Origin: Zygnema cylindricum
Lineage: Eukaryota > Streptophyta > Zygnematophyceae > Zygnematales > Zygnemataceae
Reading direction: 5' to 3'
DNA length: 50,299 nucleotides
Assembly (NCBI GenBank): GCA_037447655.1
Contig: JBBHKE010000890.1
Coordinates: forward strand, 509,788 to 560,086
The notes beneath the pieces were generated by a model that was not told where the DNA came from, searched no databases, and was given only the letters and a program-made list of their open reading frames with translations. The position numbers and the translations under genes were made by a program. Numbering within the stretch: the first letter of the stretch is position 1; each line of letters starts with the position of its first letter. Shown here in pieces: positions 31,481-43,900 of the stretch.

Positions 31481-32496
31481 ATGAGCCTTAATCATACTTG
31501 AAGGCAATGGACAGTCCGGAGAAAGACCAATGGGTTAGAGCCATAAATGATGAGATGGCTTCATCATGGAAGCAAACACTTGGGAGCTAGTGGACTACCC
31601 TCCAGACAAAAACTCTATCGGGTGCAAATGGGTATTTAAACTAAAGTTGAACGTAGAAAATACCATTGAGAGATACAAGGCTCGGTTCGTAGCAAAGGGG
31701 TTCACCCAAAAAGAACGGATAGATTATGAGAAGACTTTTGCTCTTGTGGGTCGATTCCCTTCTGGAAGGATTCACCTTAGTCTAGCAGCAGCGGAAGACA
31801 TGGAAATTCACCAGATGGATATCAAGAGCGCCTTCCTCAATGGTGAACTAGAGGAAGAAATCTTCATGCGGCAGCGAGAGGGTTTTGTAGAGGAACGAGA
31901 GGAGAGCAAAGTGTGTAGGCTCATAAAGTCTTTATATGGACTGAAGCAGGCTCCCAGACAATAGAACAAGGAACTAGAAAAGTTTCTCACCGGTTTGGGA
32001 TATATTCAGATCAGTTCTAACCATTCTATTTATATGTTTGAGGATGAGAATGGTGTGATTTTTATTGCAATTTATGTGGATGATTTGCTATTGTTAAGTA
32101 AGTTAATGGAAAAGATCAATAAGCTAAAAAGAGATCTTAAGAGCAGATTTGACATGAAGGATTAACAGGAGGCTAAATATGTTTTGGAAATTAAAATGGA
32201 AAGGGATAGGGGGAAGAGGATAATCTAACTTACTCTGAAAGAAGCTATCGGAAATATGCTTGAGAAATTTGAGATGGAAAAGGCAAACAGTTGTTCCACT
32301 CCCATAAACTTGAATAAAGTAAGTGATGGAAGTGTAGAAGGAGGAGTGATGATACTAGATGATCAGATGAGTCTAGAGGAGAGACAGTTTATGAAGTTTA
32401 TTCCGTATAGACAAGTTGTAGGAAGCTTGATTTACTTTATGAATTGTTCTAGACCGGACATAACAGCAGCAGTAGGAGTCCTCAGTAGGAGTCTTA
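31481..32496 (+). pseudogene. Ty1/copia reverse transcriptase and partial RNase H (element C)
   Basis: RT blocks TWELVDYPPDKNSIGCKWVF, KGFTQKERIDYEKTFALV, HQMDIKSAFLNGELEEEIFM and SLYGLKQAPRQ are in frame 31,566-31,964. YVDDLLLLSK follows after an in-frame stop (W to stop) near 31,965. Then come DMKD-stop, the MLEKFEMEKANSC block and the VVGSLIYFMNCSRPDITAAV block (32,256-32,519 frame). The sequence stops at VLSRSL, at position 32,496, where TGTTGAAATTT of another LTR starts. Confidence 0.85.
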
Positions 32497-33073
32497 TGTT
32501 GAAATTTATAGATTTCTAGAGTATTTTCTAGGTTTAAATATGGTTTTATAAAAGGAAAAAGGAAAGGACGGACAGCCTGCCTCCACCTCCGCTCTCTAGC
32601 CCCCATACTTGCTGTAGTCACTGAAGGAAAGAGAGAGAGGTTGATCCATGGCTGCCTTAGTTCAACAGACAGCTATTTTTAGTAGGTTACTAAAAATGTA
32701 CTTGACGGACCAGAGATTTGATCCCGGTACCTGCGGTTCGTCAAATCGTCCGGTAGCGGTCAGCTTTATCCTAATAGACTAGGACCAATGCTAAGTGCTA
32801 TGGTATGTGATAGATATATAATTAGTTCGAACGGATAAAGTTCATTTAACTAAAACTGTTTACGGCGTACATATATACAGTTTTATAAAGTACGTCGTAC
32901 GACGCTAATTCAAAACGGATACCACGCATTTTTCTACATTGGAACAAATATCGCGCAAGTATTTTTTCCGGCCAAGATTACGTTTCGCATATAATCCAAC
33001 GACGCACATCATCGCCGAAATCCCGGAGTGGTCACTTTGGCATTTAGTGACGTGGCATCACCTGGCGCCACGT
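32497..33073 (+). repeat. Partial LTR of copia family B
   Basis: Starts TGTTGAAATTTATAG and follows the family-B LTR (reverse of 19,621-20,652) for 577 bp, not the 5' LTR of element C. Landmarks: GTATTTTCTAGGTTTAAA, CCCCCATACTTGCTGTAGTCACTGAAGG and the antisense tRNA-like hairpin 32,703-32,742. It is cut by the N gap. It therefore appears to be a separate B-family insertion into C, with TCTTA (32,492-32,496) as possible left target copy. Confidence 0.8.
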
Positions 33074-33083
33074 NNNNNNNNNN
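33074..33083. other. 10-N assembly gap
   Basis: Gap of placeholder length between the retrotransposon cluster and the host-gene region; physical linkage of the two depends on scaffolding. Confidence 0.99.
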
Positions 33084-33520
33084 TTTAAAGCCTTCCGCTT
33101 CAGAAAAAGCAAGTTGTCAACAAAGTCATGTCATGTGGCGCTTAGCATTAATCTCATTACTTTTTTAATCTCATGTTTTTGATTTTCTATTTTAATCTCA
33201 TTACTTGCGATGTGGCGCGTAGCATTAATCTCATTACTTTTTTAATCTCATATTTTTGACTTTTTTTGTTAAGATATTAGTGTGCCAAATTAGAGTACTT
33301 AAATAAATTAGAGTAAACTTCATCGTTGAAAAGGCTCTATCACATAAATTAGCGTAAATTACTCTAATTGTTTTTTTCAGTTTTTATACTCTAATTTTTT
33401 CATTACTCTAATTACGATGCGCGGTGTAGCGTTCATTACTCTAATTTTATCTTTTAGTTTTTGTACTCTAATTTTTTCATTACTCTAATTACGATTCGCG
33501 GTGTACTGTACTGAAACAAC
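33084..33520. repeat. Short tandem repeats upstream of the host gene
   Basis: Two repeat patches. GTGGCGC.TAGCATTAATCTCATTAC occurs twice (about 33,135 and 33,211) with further ATCTCATTAC pieces. CATTACTCTAATTACGAT.CGCGGTGTA occurs twice (about 33,401 and 33,478) with ACTCTAATTTT pieces between. No coding frame. Confidence 0.75.
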
Positions 33521-33863
33521 TGTTGAACGAAAAAGACTTCGCCTTCCGAAATTTCTGTCGCCTGAGTGGTTAACGATGTTTCTCAATTTCTCCGTTTCTG
33601 TGTTGATGGCGCCGTTGCAATTCACATGCCCGTTTTTACGCTGCCTTGCCTTGTTTTTACACACTGGCGTTTTTCACTTTTTTGTCAATAAAATCTTATT
33701 TTTTGAGTTGGTCTTTCAACCTCGTACGTACGGATCAGAATGTACAAGTTAATATTCGTTCTTTTAAGTATGAACTACGGTACAGTAACTGTACGGAATA
33801 AAGTGTTTTTTAAGCATGAACTACGCAACAGCGCGTCACAGTACTGTACAATAAAGTACATTA

Positions 33864-34045
33864 CACCGTGTATCGCTATTAATGTTAATAATTTTTCGCC
33901 ACTTAAAATATCTTTTCTCCGTACACACTTGTCCGATTTCCAGTTTAATTCCGCCAATCGGAAGTTGAGAATCTTACCTTTCAATCGCAACCGTCAGATT
34001 CATAATCTTACAAGTGTGTACGTAGAAATGATGTTTTACCGTAAT
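33864..34045 (-). repeat. Truncated copy of a long-TIR MITE upstream of the host gene
   Basis: Starts CACCGTGTATCGCTATTAATGTTAAT and contains the internal block CAATCGGAAG...AATCTTACCTTTCAATCGCAACCGTC, which is the reverse complement of the same block in the intron-4 copy. The far inverted repeat is degraded after about 34,045. It lies about 130-310 bp upstream of the predicted start codon. Confidence 0.75.
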
Positions 34046-34174
34046 ACCGTAATATAGAACAGTTCGTACATTTGTTTTTACAGTACGGTATGGTCGAAGC
34101 TGAAATTCTGTAACTTTCGCCTCAGTTCTTGGAACTTTCCCTTCCTTCCTCCTCTGAGGTTTTTGCTCTTGGCC

Positions 34175-37100
34175 ATGGCGGATCAGTGGAAGCCATCCGC
34201 CTTGGTAGCCATGTTGCGCAAAAACTATGGCATAAGGTTATTTTTTAAACCCGAAGGCTGTTTATATATTTTTTTATTTTAATCGGTTGGAGATATATCG
34301 CTTGGAAAGAAAAAGAAAATAAAGCTCAAGAAGAATTAGGTTTAGCAGTCTAAGACCACGGGAAGTTTTTTTAATGGTTTTTTTTTTGCCTTGCTTTATT
34401 TTCTCTCTTGTGGCTTTTTTTTTTACTTGCCTCTTATCTTCTTGATTTTGTCCTGTTCGACTTAAAGCGACACAAAAAGTTTGTTCTTTTTTTTTCTATG
34501 ATTTTCTGTGATTTATCATTCTCCTTTGATATTTCTGTGGTTTATTCCTGTTTCTTTATTAGCTTCTTGTTTTTCCAAATTTTCAAATGTTTTGTAGTTT
34601 GATTCCAATCAAGAATTTGAGAGAAAAGCAATCTTGAATTGAAACAAATAGAATACTAAAGGGAGACAAATGGAAACAGAAAAAATTCAGGTAACAGGAT
34701 ACAGAAGTAAAAAACGGAACAAAATGGAAATACTAATCTTGGAAACACAACAAGAGCAGAACTTGAAACAAGTGGAAATAAATTGGAAACAAATTGGAAA
34801 TAAATTGGAAATAAATGGGAAATAAACTGGAAATAAATTGGAAATGGGGTTTTATTGCTGTAGAGTAGCTAGCCCATCTTTATTAGAGTTACAAACTCTA
34901 GGTCGAGTATGCGTCTTTTTTGTCCCAATGTCATAAATTAATGCTGATAGCACCATTTAATTTAATGGCTCACAATCTGCCACGTGGCAAAACATAATTT
35001 ATAATATTGAAGTCTTCATCCGCTTTAAGGCAAATAATTTACTAATTCTAAGGTGAATTTAATTGTAAGGTGTAGCTACACAAGTCAAACCTGGACCTCC
35101 TGTATGAAATAATATGTAGCATGTTGACTGTTTCTTTTGATTAAGGAACATTTTATCAAGTTTTATAAAATATAAGTAGATTAAGTTGGCACTCAGAATA
35201 AGTTGTGCGTAACATTAATTTTCTTTCCAACAACATTTGCAGTCTGCATCTCATTCTGCTTGAAAGTATCCATTAATTTATGACTGTCATGTTGCTCTCT
35301 GGTCCATATTACAGCTGTCAGAACATACATTACTGTTATTTGCCCTGTACAAGACTTTTGCTACCTGTATTATTCACTGATTCAAATCATAATGTTTGTT
35401 CACTTCCTTTGCTTTTGGTGGAAGGAATTATCTTATTTTTTGTGTCTAAAAAGCGATGCGTCTCCAGCTTGAAAGATGTTTATCTGATACCCTTTACGGA
35501 AGGACTTCACAGTTGCCATGTCGTGACTATTTCTTGTTTTTGAAGCTTTCTCAATTGTGTTGGAGGAAAAATATCCCACTCTATAACAGTCAAACTGAGT
35601 CTATCCTTCTAATTTGGTGTCACCTCTTATCAGCATTCAGCGATACAGGAAACTCCTTTTGCAAACTGTGTTGATGTTGCTAAAAATCCTCTGAAAAGTT
35701 GTTTGACCACAGTCTCGCCCAACTGTCGTTTCTCTCTCCTTCTCTGTAGGAATGCTGTGGCAGTAACTATGGCAGTTCTAGTGGCTGGAGGTGGTTTGGC
35801 TGCGTACAATTCTGGGATAATAAATGGAAGACGAACTCGACGTCGAGGCACAAGGGATGAGGATAGAACTGAAGAGGGAGGAGCTGGAACTAGAGAAAGA
35901 GGATGTAATGAAACAAGTGATAAGCAATTAGTAGTTGGGACAGCTAAAGGAGATGGAAAAGGGCGGTCCAGGAAAGGAAGGGCAGGAATGAAATCTGTTG
36001 CAGCATTGGTTAGTCTCCTCATGGCAGAGATGGGAGAGAGGGGTATGATAAGTTTATGGGCACTTGCAACAATGGCTGTACGTATCTTCTCCCTCAACTT
36101 CCATCGGATTGGTTATTTTTCCTTCCTGGATTCTCTTAGTTTTTGTTTGTCTTCTCCTATGCTTTTGTTCTCCGATATTTTTGAATACTCGTTGAAGGAA
36201 AGAGCACTTTCTTTTGTTGCTAATATTCTTAGCTCTTCTGTTTTTTTAGGTCTCTACAGGCAATAGTCTAATGCACTCAGAAAACTAAAGTTAATTGATT
36301 CTTTGGGTCTGTACAGGTTGTTCGAACTTCTCTTGGGAACCGTTTGGCACGAGTTCAAGGTTTACTTTTTCGGGCAGCCTTTTTACGGAGAGTGCCACTT
36401 TTTGCGCGACTCATTACTGAAAATCTTGTGCTTTGCCTCGCACAATCTGTGATTCTCTCAACTATCAAGTTTTTAAGTGGCAGTTTGGGACTGCAATGGA
36501 GGAGAATTCTGACAAATAGAATACATGCGGACTATTTCCAGGTGAGGTTTGAATGCATTTTCTAGTTTTCTTTTTCTGTGTTGGAGAAGTTTAAAGCCAA
36601 GTCATTGCAGTCGCTGTTACTCTTGTATTCATGTTTACTGTTGATCATCATTGCTCTCTCCATGTATCAAACTCTGGTTGTGTTACCATTTTCTGCCTTT
36701 TCTCACTCCAATTTTGTTTCTGATACAATGATCGTTTAGTTTTCTGGTTTTAATTCTGTTCTCCTTTTGCCTGTATCACCACGTGAAGTTCATGCGCTAT
36801 GATGTCTGTTTTTGTTATTTGTCGTCTGTGATTCACTTTACCCATAAACAAAATGTTCCATTAAAATGTATTATCATTCAATTATGCATTATGCTGTTTC
36901 TTGTTTAAAACAAATTCAGTTCTAATATGTTCACATGTGATTACTGTGTCTTAGAATATGGCATACTACAAAATGTCACATGTAGACGGGAGAATCACGG
37001 TTCCGGAGCAGCGAATATCTGGCGACGTGCCTCGATTTTGTGTCGAATTGGGGGACCTTATTCAGGAAAACGTTGTATCATTAATAGATGCTTTATTCTA

Positions 37101-39826
37101 CACCTATCGTCTTTGTTCATATACCCATCCAAAATATGCTTTAGGGATTCTGGTAAGTTCTGTGGCCCAAAACTGGCTCAACTGTTCGTAAGCCCTGGCT
37201 CCCATGATGGGCTCCTTCTGACATATAGTAATAAAATTACAATTTTGTTTCTTTTGTTTGACTAAATGTTTTTCTTTACAATTTTTCTCTCTTTTAGATT
37301 CTGTTCTGTTCCAAGTTTTTTCAACAATGTTTTTGAGCTTGCTCGTTTATTAAGGTCGTACCTGAATAGTGGTTCACTCACGATATAAGTTATTCAAGAG
37401 AGGAGAATGTGACGTGTGTCACTTTGCAAAACAAAGCTGCTTCCACTATTCATAATAACTTGATGAGTTTCACAATAATTGGAAGTGAGAAAGGAAACTG
37501 GTATGTGCCTTACATTTTAAAAACAAGCTCTGGAAACCGCTAAAATGTTTTTCTTCAATAAATTTTGAACAACGTTGTGACAATAGAATACGATTAGCCT
37601 TTGGTGTTGTATATCGTAGATCTCGGCCGATAACCCACTTGTAGGTTTTTGGGGTCTACCTATAATCGACATATATTGGTAATTGGAGATGGTAGGTTTC
37701 GCAATGTATGATACCATAAAACCAAGCATACTTTTAGGGAATTATCAAAGTATGACATCTTGTACGGCCGTCCCCAGCAATGGTCCACATCATAAGCCTC
37801 CTTGTAATTTCGCGGCTGTACTTCCAAGTACTGGACACCGTGTATCCCTATTAGTGTTTATGTTTTTTCCGCCACTTAAAACATATTTTCTTTGTGCACA
37901 CTTTTCAAATTGTTAATTTGACGGTTGCGATTGAAAGGTAAGATTCTCACCTTCCGATTGGCGGTCTCCAACGAAAAATCAGGCATGTGTGCACGAGAAA
38001 AAAATGTTTTAATTGGCGAAAAATACATTAACACTTATAAGGATACACGGTGTAATTTTCTAGTAGCCATACTTGACGAGTATGCTGTCACGTGGCAATA
38101 TATGACATACTACATGTCCATAATGATGCAGAACGGTGACATCTTAATAATTCCGTAATACAATTTGTAGTACGTTTTAGTTTGTTATACATATGTACTA
38201 TATATTATATCTATAACATGTACTATGTATTCTTTTCTATATTTTATAGTACGACCAATGTACTTTATCACGATATATACCCGTCGGAGGCAAATATTGC
38301 CGACAAAAATGTAGTGGTCAAAAACCGAGGATATCGTATCTTGACTGACCGTTAATTTTACATATCGGTTATGGACATATTGGTTCTGTCCACCACTAAT
38401 GTACAGCACTGATGTGTACCCTCGAAAAAGACCCTTGTTGTTTTTAAAAACTTATGGAAAATTAAATCTAAGGCTGGAAATTAAATCCATGGCGGCGAGG
38501 TGTTTTTTCAGGCGTATGTATTAGGAGCTGGTGCCGTTACAGGGGTCCTTTCTCCTCCCTTTGGCAAATTAATAGCAGAGGAACAACAAAAAGAGGGAGA
38601 TTATAGGCAAATGCACAATCGACTCCGTACCCATTCAGAATCTATTGCTTTTTATGGGGGCCAGTCGAGGGAAGGCCTTTTACTTGGTCAACAATTTAAC
38701 CGACTGACGAAGCATGTATCCAGTAAGCTCAAGCTGCCTATCATTGGGATTTTGTCTTATCCAGTTAGTCTTGCTTTTCTTCAGGAAAAAGTAAAACATG
38801 AATAAAAATATGAGTAGAAAAAGCATGACAATATGAATCAAAATATAACTTTCGCTTACACATTTTGAGCAGATGCTCATTTGTTTGAGCTACAGATGTG
38901 TTACTATTTGTATGTATTACTATTGTACGTTTATATGTAGTGTTAGTATGACTAACAGTCCGTAAAATGGGGGGATTTCAGCTGTGCTACACACACAGTG
39001 GTGGTTTGGAATCATTCAAGATTTCTTCCTTAAATACTGTGGTGCCACTTGGGCGGTTGTTCTCATTATTGGTCCCTTTTTCGGTGGAGATATGAGACCA
39101 AGCCATGGCGTCCAAGGAAGGGCAGCGATGCTTAGCAATATGCGGTATCATACAAGTGTTGTTATTGCTTTATTTCAAGCCATGGGAACTCTCGCATCGA
39201 GCACACGAAGACTTTCACGACTCGGGTAAAATAGCTTCGAAACTTGTTTTTTGTACTAAACATTGTTTTGTGCTAAACATTCACATATCCCACATTCCAC
39301 CTTTTCACCTTTTAATAGAGGATTTTGTGGCATGTTTTTTTAGTTTTTTTTTTCGTTTATATGGTAGTTTGCTTTAGCAAACTTCTGTTTTTTTTTTTTT
39401 TCTGTACTATGCCCTGTGTTTTTTTTTCCTAAAACCTTCAATTTTGCGTAAGACTTGTTATTGACACCTGTAGTTGTGTTGTTGCGGGAAAACTTGGTGG
39501 TATTAGTGTTGAGAATTTGCAGTATATTTTTTTTCTTACTGTTATTTAGACTACTTCAAAAGGCTTGTTGTCGAAAGGTATAAAAACCGGGTAAAGGGAT
39601 GTTTCACCATGTCCTTGTCTATTTTTGTTGCTTACTCCATGGATTGCGTTTATTTCGTTATGTCATTTACTCTATTATTTGTTTATTTTGTGATGATTGC
39701 AGGGGGTATGCAGAAAGAATTCGTGAACTGTTAGCGGTTTCTCGTGAACTGAGGACGTCATCCAATCTGGAGCTGACAGCTGGCACCTTTGAGGAAGCCC
39801 AACACATAGAATTTGAAGGAGTGACG
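34175..39826 (+). CDS. ABCD1: ABCD1 exons 1-7: N-terminus and transmembrane domain 1
   Basis: Exon 1 encodes a short basic N-terminus ([20 protein letters not shown]), exon 2 a hydrophobic segment [15 protein letters not shown], then a basic, Gly/Arg-rich insert. Conserved TMD1 blocks follow: [18 protein letters not shown] (exon 3), [20 protein letters not shown] (exon 4, the cytosolic loop typical of ABCD proteins), [14 protein letters not shown] (exon 5), [14 protein letters not shown] and [19 protein letters not shown] (exon 6), [16 protein letters not shown] (exon 7). The least certain exon is exon 1, placed by phase only. Intron 1 (34,237-35,749) holds an AATTGGAAATAA minisatellite; intron 4 (37,153-38,511) holds a MITE. 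Confidence 0.9.
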
Positions 39827-40869
39827 GTGAGTTTTGTAAACTAGGACAGATTGAGTCCATTACGAAATCGGAAAGCTTTGACTACGAATAGTTTTTAACA
39901 AATATTGCTGTTGCATCATTCTTTTATTGCAGATTGTAACTCCAGCGGGAACAACTCTGGTGGAAAATCTAACACTCAGAGTGGATCGAGGCCACAACCT
40001 ACTCATTACTGGTTAGTTGCATGTCTCCTCAAAACTTACTAGCTTTTGAAGTACTAGCTTTTATCTCAATACTTGTCAAAATCTGCTAAAACCTGTGAAA
40101 ACGCGGAACATTTTGCATACCGTTGTACCGCTAGTTGTACCGGGTCTCCCGTTTTTTTTTTTCGTTTTCAGCTAGCCAATTATATTTAGACAGTGGTATT
40201 CATCGGTGAATAGAACTAAAGTACACATACGAAAGTACGCCTTGTATCGCTATTAGTGTTAATGTTTTTTTTGGGCCTTTAAACTCATTTGCCTTCAAGC
40301 ACACTTGTCGGGTTATTAATCAGAAGGTTGCGATGGAAAGGTAAGATTATTTCTTCTGATTGGTGGCCTCCAAACAAAAATCGAACACGTGTGCACAGAG
40401 ATAAGCTGATTTAAATGGTGAAAAAAACTTTAACAAAGTAGCGATAAATGGTGTACTACATGTAAACTGCTATTGTAGCACTAAACCATTGAGATAGAAA
40501 ACGAACTTGCATAGAATTGTAACCGTACAGTCAACTACAGTACAATCAAACTATGATTATAGACAGATACACTAGATATAACAATCGATAAAAGTACGGC
40601 TTTTCCACAACTTGAACTTTGCGGTACTTTGTTTTCCGCCCATTTGAACTCAGGATGGACAAGATCTATAACTTATGAAAAGTTTGTCATTCTAATTATT
40701 CTACTTTTTCGTGAGCATATTTTTTTTGGTCAAACATTAGGGAATTTAATGCATAGCAGATGTGAAAAACTTGTATGCTTTTGAGCCCTTACAACGATAT
40801 ACTGAACAGATGGTTCCACACTTACCCTGAAGAGAGTATTATAATGCCTCTATCCTCAGCACGTTTCAA

Positions 40870-40911
<42 letters not shown>

Positions 40912-43900
40912 TGTGCATATAATCAATTTGATTAAGCTCAAGAACACTCAGGACATATGGGCATTCCATGCTGATGAGTTTCACAACTTGTGTCATTGAC
41001 AAAGATATGTAAGTTTTGGAAAAATTTAACTTGAAGACTCCATAGCCCTTAATATCTTTGCGAAATGATATATGGCCCTCCTTCCTTCCACCTGCCTATG
41101 GTACAGTGTTGTTCAATTGTTCACTTATATGATTGATTTTGAAAGGTTTTTTTTTTTTTTGTTCTCAACTATTTCTGGTTTTGTTGAATCCAAGATCGGG
41201 CTGAGAACAGTAGTTTTTTCTACTCGTAAGTATCGTTTTCGTGGATAGAAAAAGTCTTTGTTTTTTTCTTTTTTTGGTCTAATTGATCCAATTGGGCTCT
41301 TGCAGGTCCTAACGGAAGCGGGAAAAGTTCCCTGTTCCGTGTTCTCGGAGGACTGTGGCCTCTTGTCGCGGGTCGAATTGCAAAACCAGGACAGGAGGCA
41401 GATCTTAGTGGTGAAATATTCTATGTCCCTCAAAGACCGTATTCCGTCGTGGGTACTCTTCAAGACCAATTGGTGTATCCTCTTACTTCTGCGAATCTGT
41501 CACAGGCTCTCACGGAAGAGCAGATGAGAACAATGTTAAAAATGGTGGGTCCATTTGTCTCCTCAATAGTTAAAATTCTATGTTTTAGAGCGTCTGACTC
41601 TGAGGACAAACTCAGTTGTAATCACCGAAAGATTAAAATCCCCTCAGGTTTAAGAAAGAGGACAGGAATTTGTTTGCCCATATGACTTTTCTCAGTCAAA
41701 CCAACTCCAGATCAACAACGTCAGTCCCTGTGATAACATTCTTTTTTCAGCCCAAAAGTGAAAATGTTCCGTACTATTTTGTCTATTTTGTCTGCATGTG
41801 GTGGATTTGTGTTGCAGGTCGATTTAGAAAATTTGATGGACAGGTATGCCCCAGAGGAAGAGGTAAACTGGGGGGAAGAACTTTCCTTAGGAGAACAGCA
41901 ACGATTGGGAATGGCTCGTCTCTTTTATCACGCTCCTTCCTTCGCAATTTTGGACGAATGTACAAGTGCAGTGACTACCGATATGGAAGAAAGGTGAGGT
42001 CGATTCGTCAAATTACTGCTTTCTTCTTACTGTTTTCTTCTTGTTTTGAGGTGGAAAATATTTTCTGTTTTCTTATTGTTATGGTTGATAAGATGGTTTT
42101 TTTGGTTGGGTTTTTGTGTTTTGAGTCTCAGGTTCTGTTCTCGTGTAAGGTCAATGGGCACTACTTGTGTGACTATTTCACATCGGCCTGCCCTTGTGGC
42201 GTTCCATGATACAGTTTTATCGTTAGACGGTGAGGGAGGCTGGAAAGTACATTACAGGTAAAACTCTCATGCGATCCGATTTGTTTTATTCCACAATGTG
42301 CGATTTGTTTTATTTCATATTCCACAATATGAGATTTGTTTCATTCCACAATAAATCTGTTATATTCCACGATATCCGTTTTTATTTTCTATTCAAATAT
42401 TCCATTTGACGTTAACGTGGACTCTTTGGATTTGGCATCAGTTTTCTTCTACAATCCTGTCTTTTTGTACATGTACCTTGTGAAACTTGGTTCTGATTCG
42501 TTTTATTCCACAGTTTTCTTTCTATTCAAATTTTCCTTTTAGCTTCCTGTACGAACTTTTGTTTGACATTAAGGTCGTCTCTCTGGAATCACCATGGGTT
42601 TTTTTTGTTGTCTGAAACTATTTGAACACCTGTTTGAAAAATTTATCTGTTTTGTGTATGTGTCATGTGAGATGTCTGTGTTTTTCTTTTAAAATACTGT
42701 CATTCGAGACAGCTACTTTGTTGTTTTTCTGCAAAGATTTGACAAAGATCTGGCCTGAATTCTGACACCTACCCTTCTTTGTTTTAAGTCTTATCTCTCC
42801 TTTGTTTTCCGATGTTCTCCTTTTAACCGATGTTATTTTCTGTTTTCTTATCAGAGATGGCCATCAGGGTCTTCTGGAAAGAAAAGGCAGTCATCAATCA
42901 GTCTGTGCTATAATGGATGTTTCGGCTGAAACTGAACGGAAAATGGATGCCGCAACGAACATGAAACAGTTTATCAACATCTCAAAAGAGGTCATGATTT
43001 CTTCTATTGTGAATCTTTTAAAATCTTTGTGTAGCTTTTGAGGGAAAGGAGGGCAGTCATGAAGCTGAACTAAAATTGAATGTTACAGCAAACATGAAAC
43101 AGTTTATTAGTGATTCTAAAGAGGTCGTTGATACTTTCCATTATGAATAATGTATGATAATTGTGAAGGGGAGGACTTATGGTAAAATGATTAGTCGTTT
43201 AAAAGATAATAGTTATAAATTTCTAGTCGTGCTTTGCTCGAATAAGTCAATATTTGGGCAGTTCCCGAAAGAAAATTAGTGACCAATTAGTAGTGACGAA
43301 AGTTACAGATTTAACTCCATTGATGTCAATAATCTGTTGAGGATCGGCGATATTCTACGCATGGGTGCCAAAGTGAAAACTTTGGAAAATGGCCAAGCCG
43401 GGGATCGAACCTGGGACCTTGTGTTAGCCGTTCAGTAGCTCTACCAACTGAGCTACCCAGCCGATTGTGCATGCAAGCGCCTGAAACCCAATTTACGGCA
43501 ATGAACGGCGCACTGGCAGAACCAGCATTTAGCGCGATACACACGTGTGGAGTTCGAAGTGGACAATCCTCCAACATAATCTGCGCAATCAGAAAAAGAA
43601 ATTTCATTGCAAAAAACTTCTAATAGTTTTGCTAAAGAATGTTTAACTTCCGCAACTTCTGTGGCCCAATTGGGGATTTCCCTTAGAAAGCTGAACAGTA
43701 AAGTTGCTTCTTGATGACTCAATTTTACAAATAGTGATGATGTGTAAATAACGAGAGCTAGTGCCACTCTATGTATACTTATGAACCATTTTGTTGAACC
43801 ATTTGTGTTTCGTAGAAGAAAAAATGTGTTTTATAAAAAAGAAATGTATATGATTTTCAGCGTTTTGCACCGATGGCATTGGTAAGCAATATCATGTGCT

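Larger units (their letters stand above)
27736..32496 (+). mobile_element. Ty1/copia retrotransposon C, 3' end lost
   Basis: Plus orientation: 5' LTR 27,736-28,739, primer site 28,740-28,754, gag, protease, integrase, RT and the first part of the RNase H region, ending at 32,496 where another LTR begins. It inserted in the gypsy relic G2; TAACC (27,731-27,735) is the presumptive left target copy, but the right one is not in the window. Many stops and frameshifts, so older than A or B-right. Confidence 0.88.

Noticed and set aside
32497-33073. LTR after element C taken as C's own 3' LTR
   Set aside because: Its sequence follows family B much better than the C 5' LTR, and no purine tract precedes it.
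43453-43767. 104-codon minus-strand open frame in intron 12 of the ABC gene
   Set aside because: It overlaps the tRNA-like sequence, has no recognised motif and no splice or start context; best read as chance or part of a repeat.
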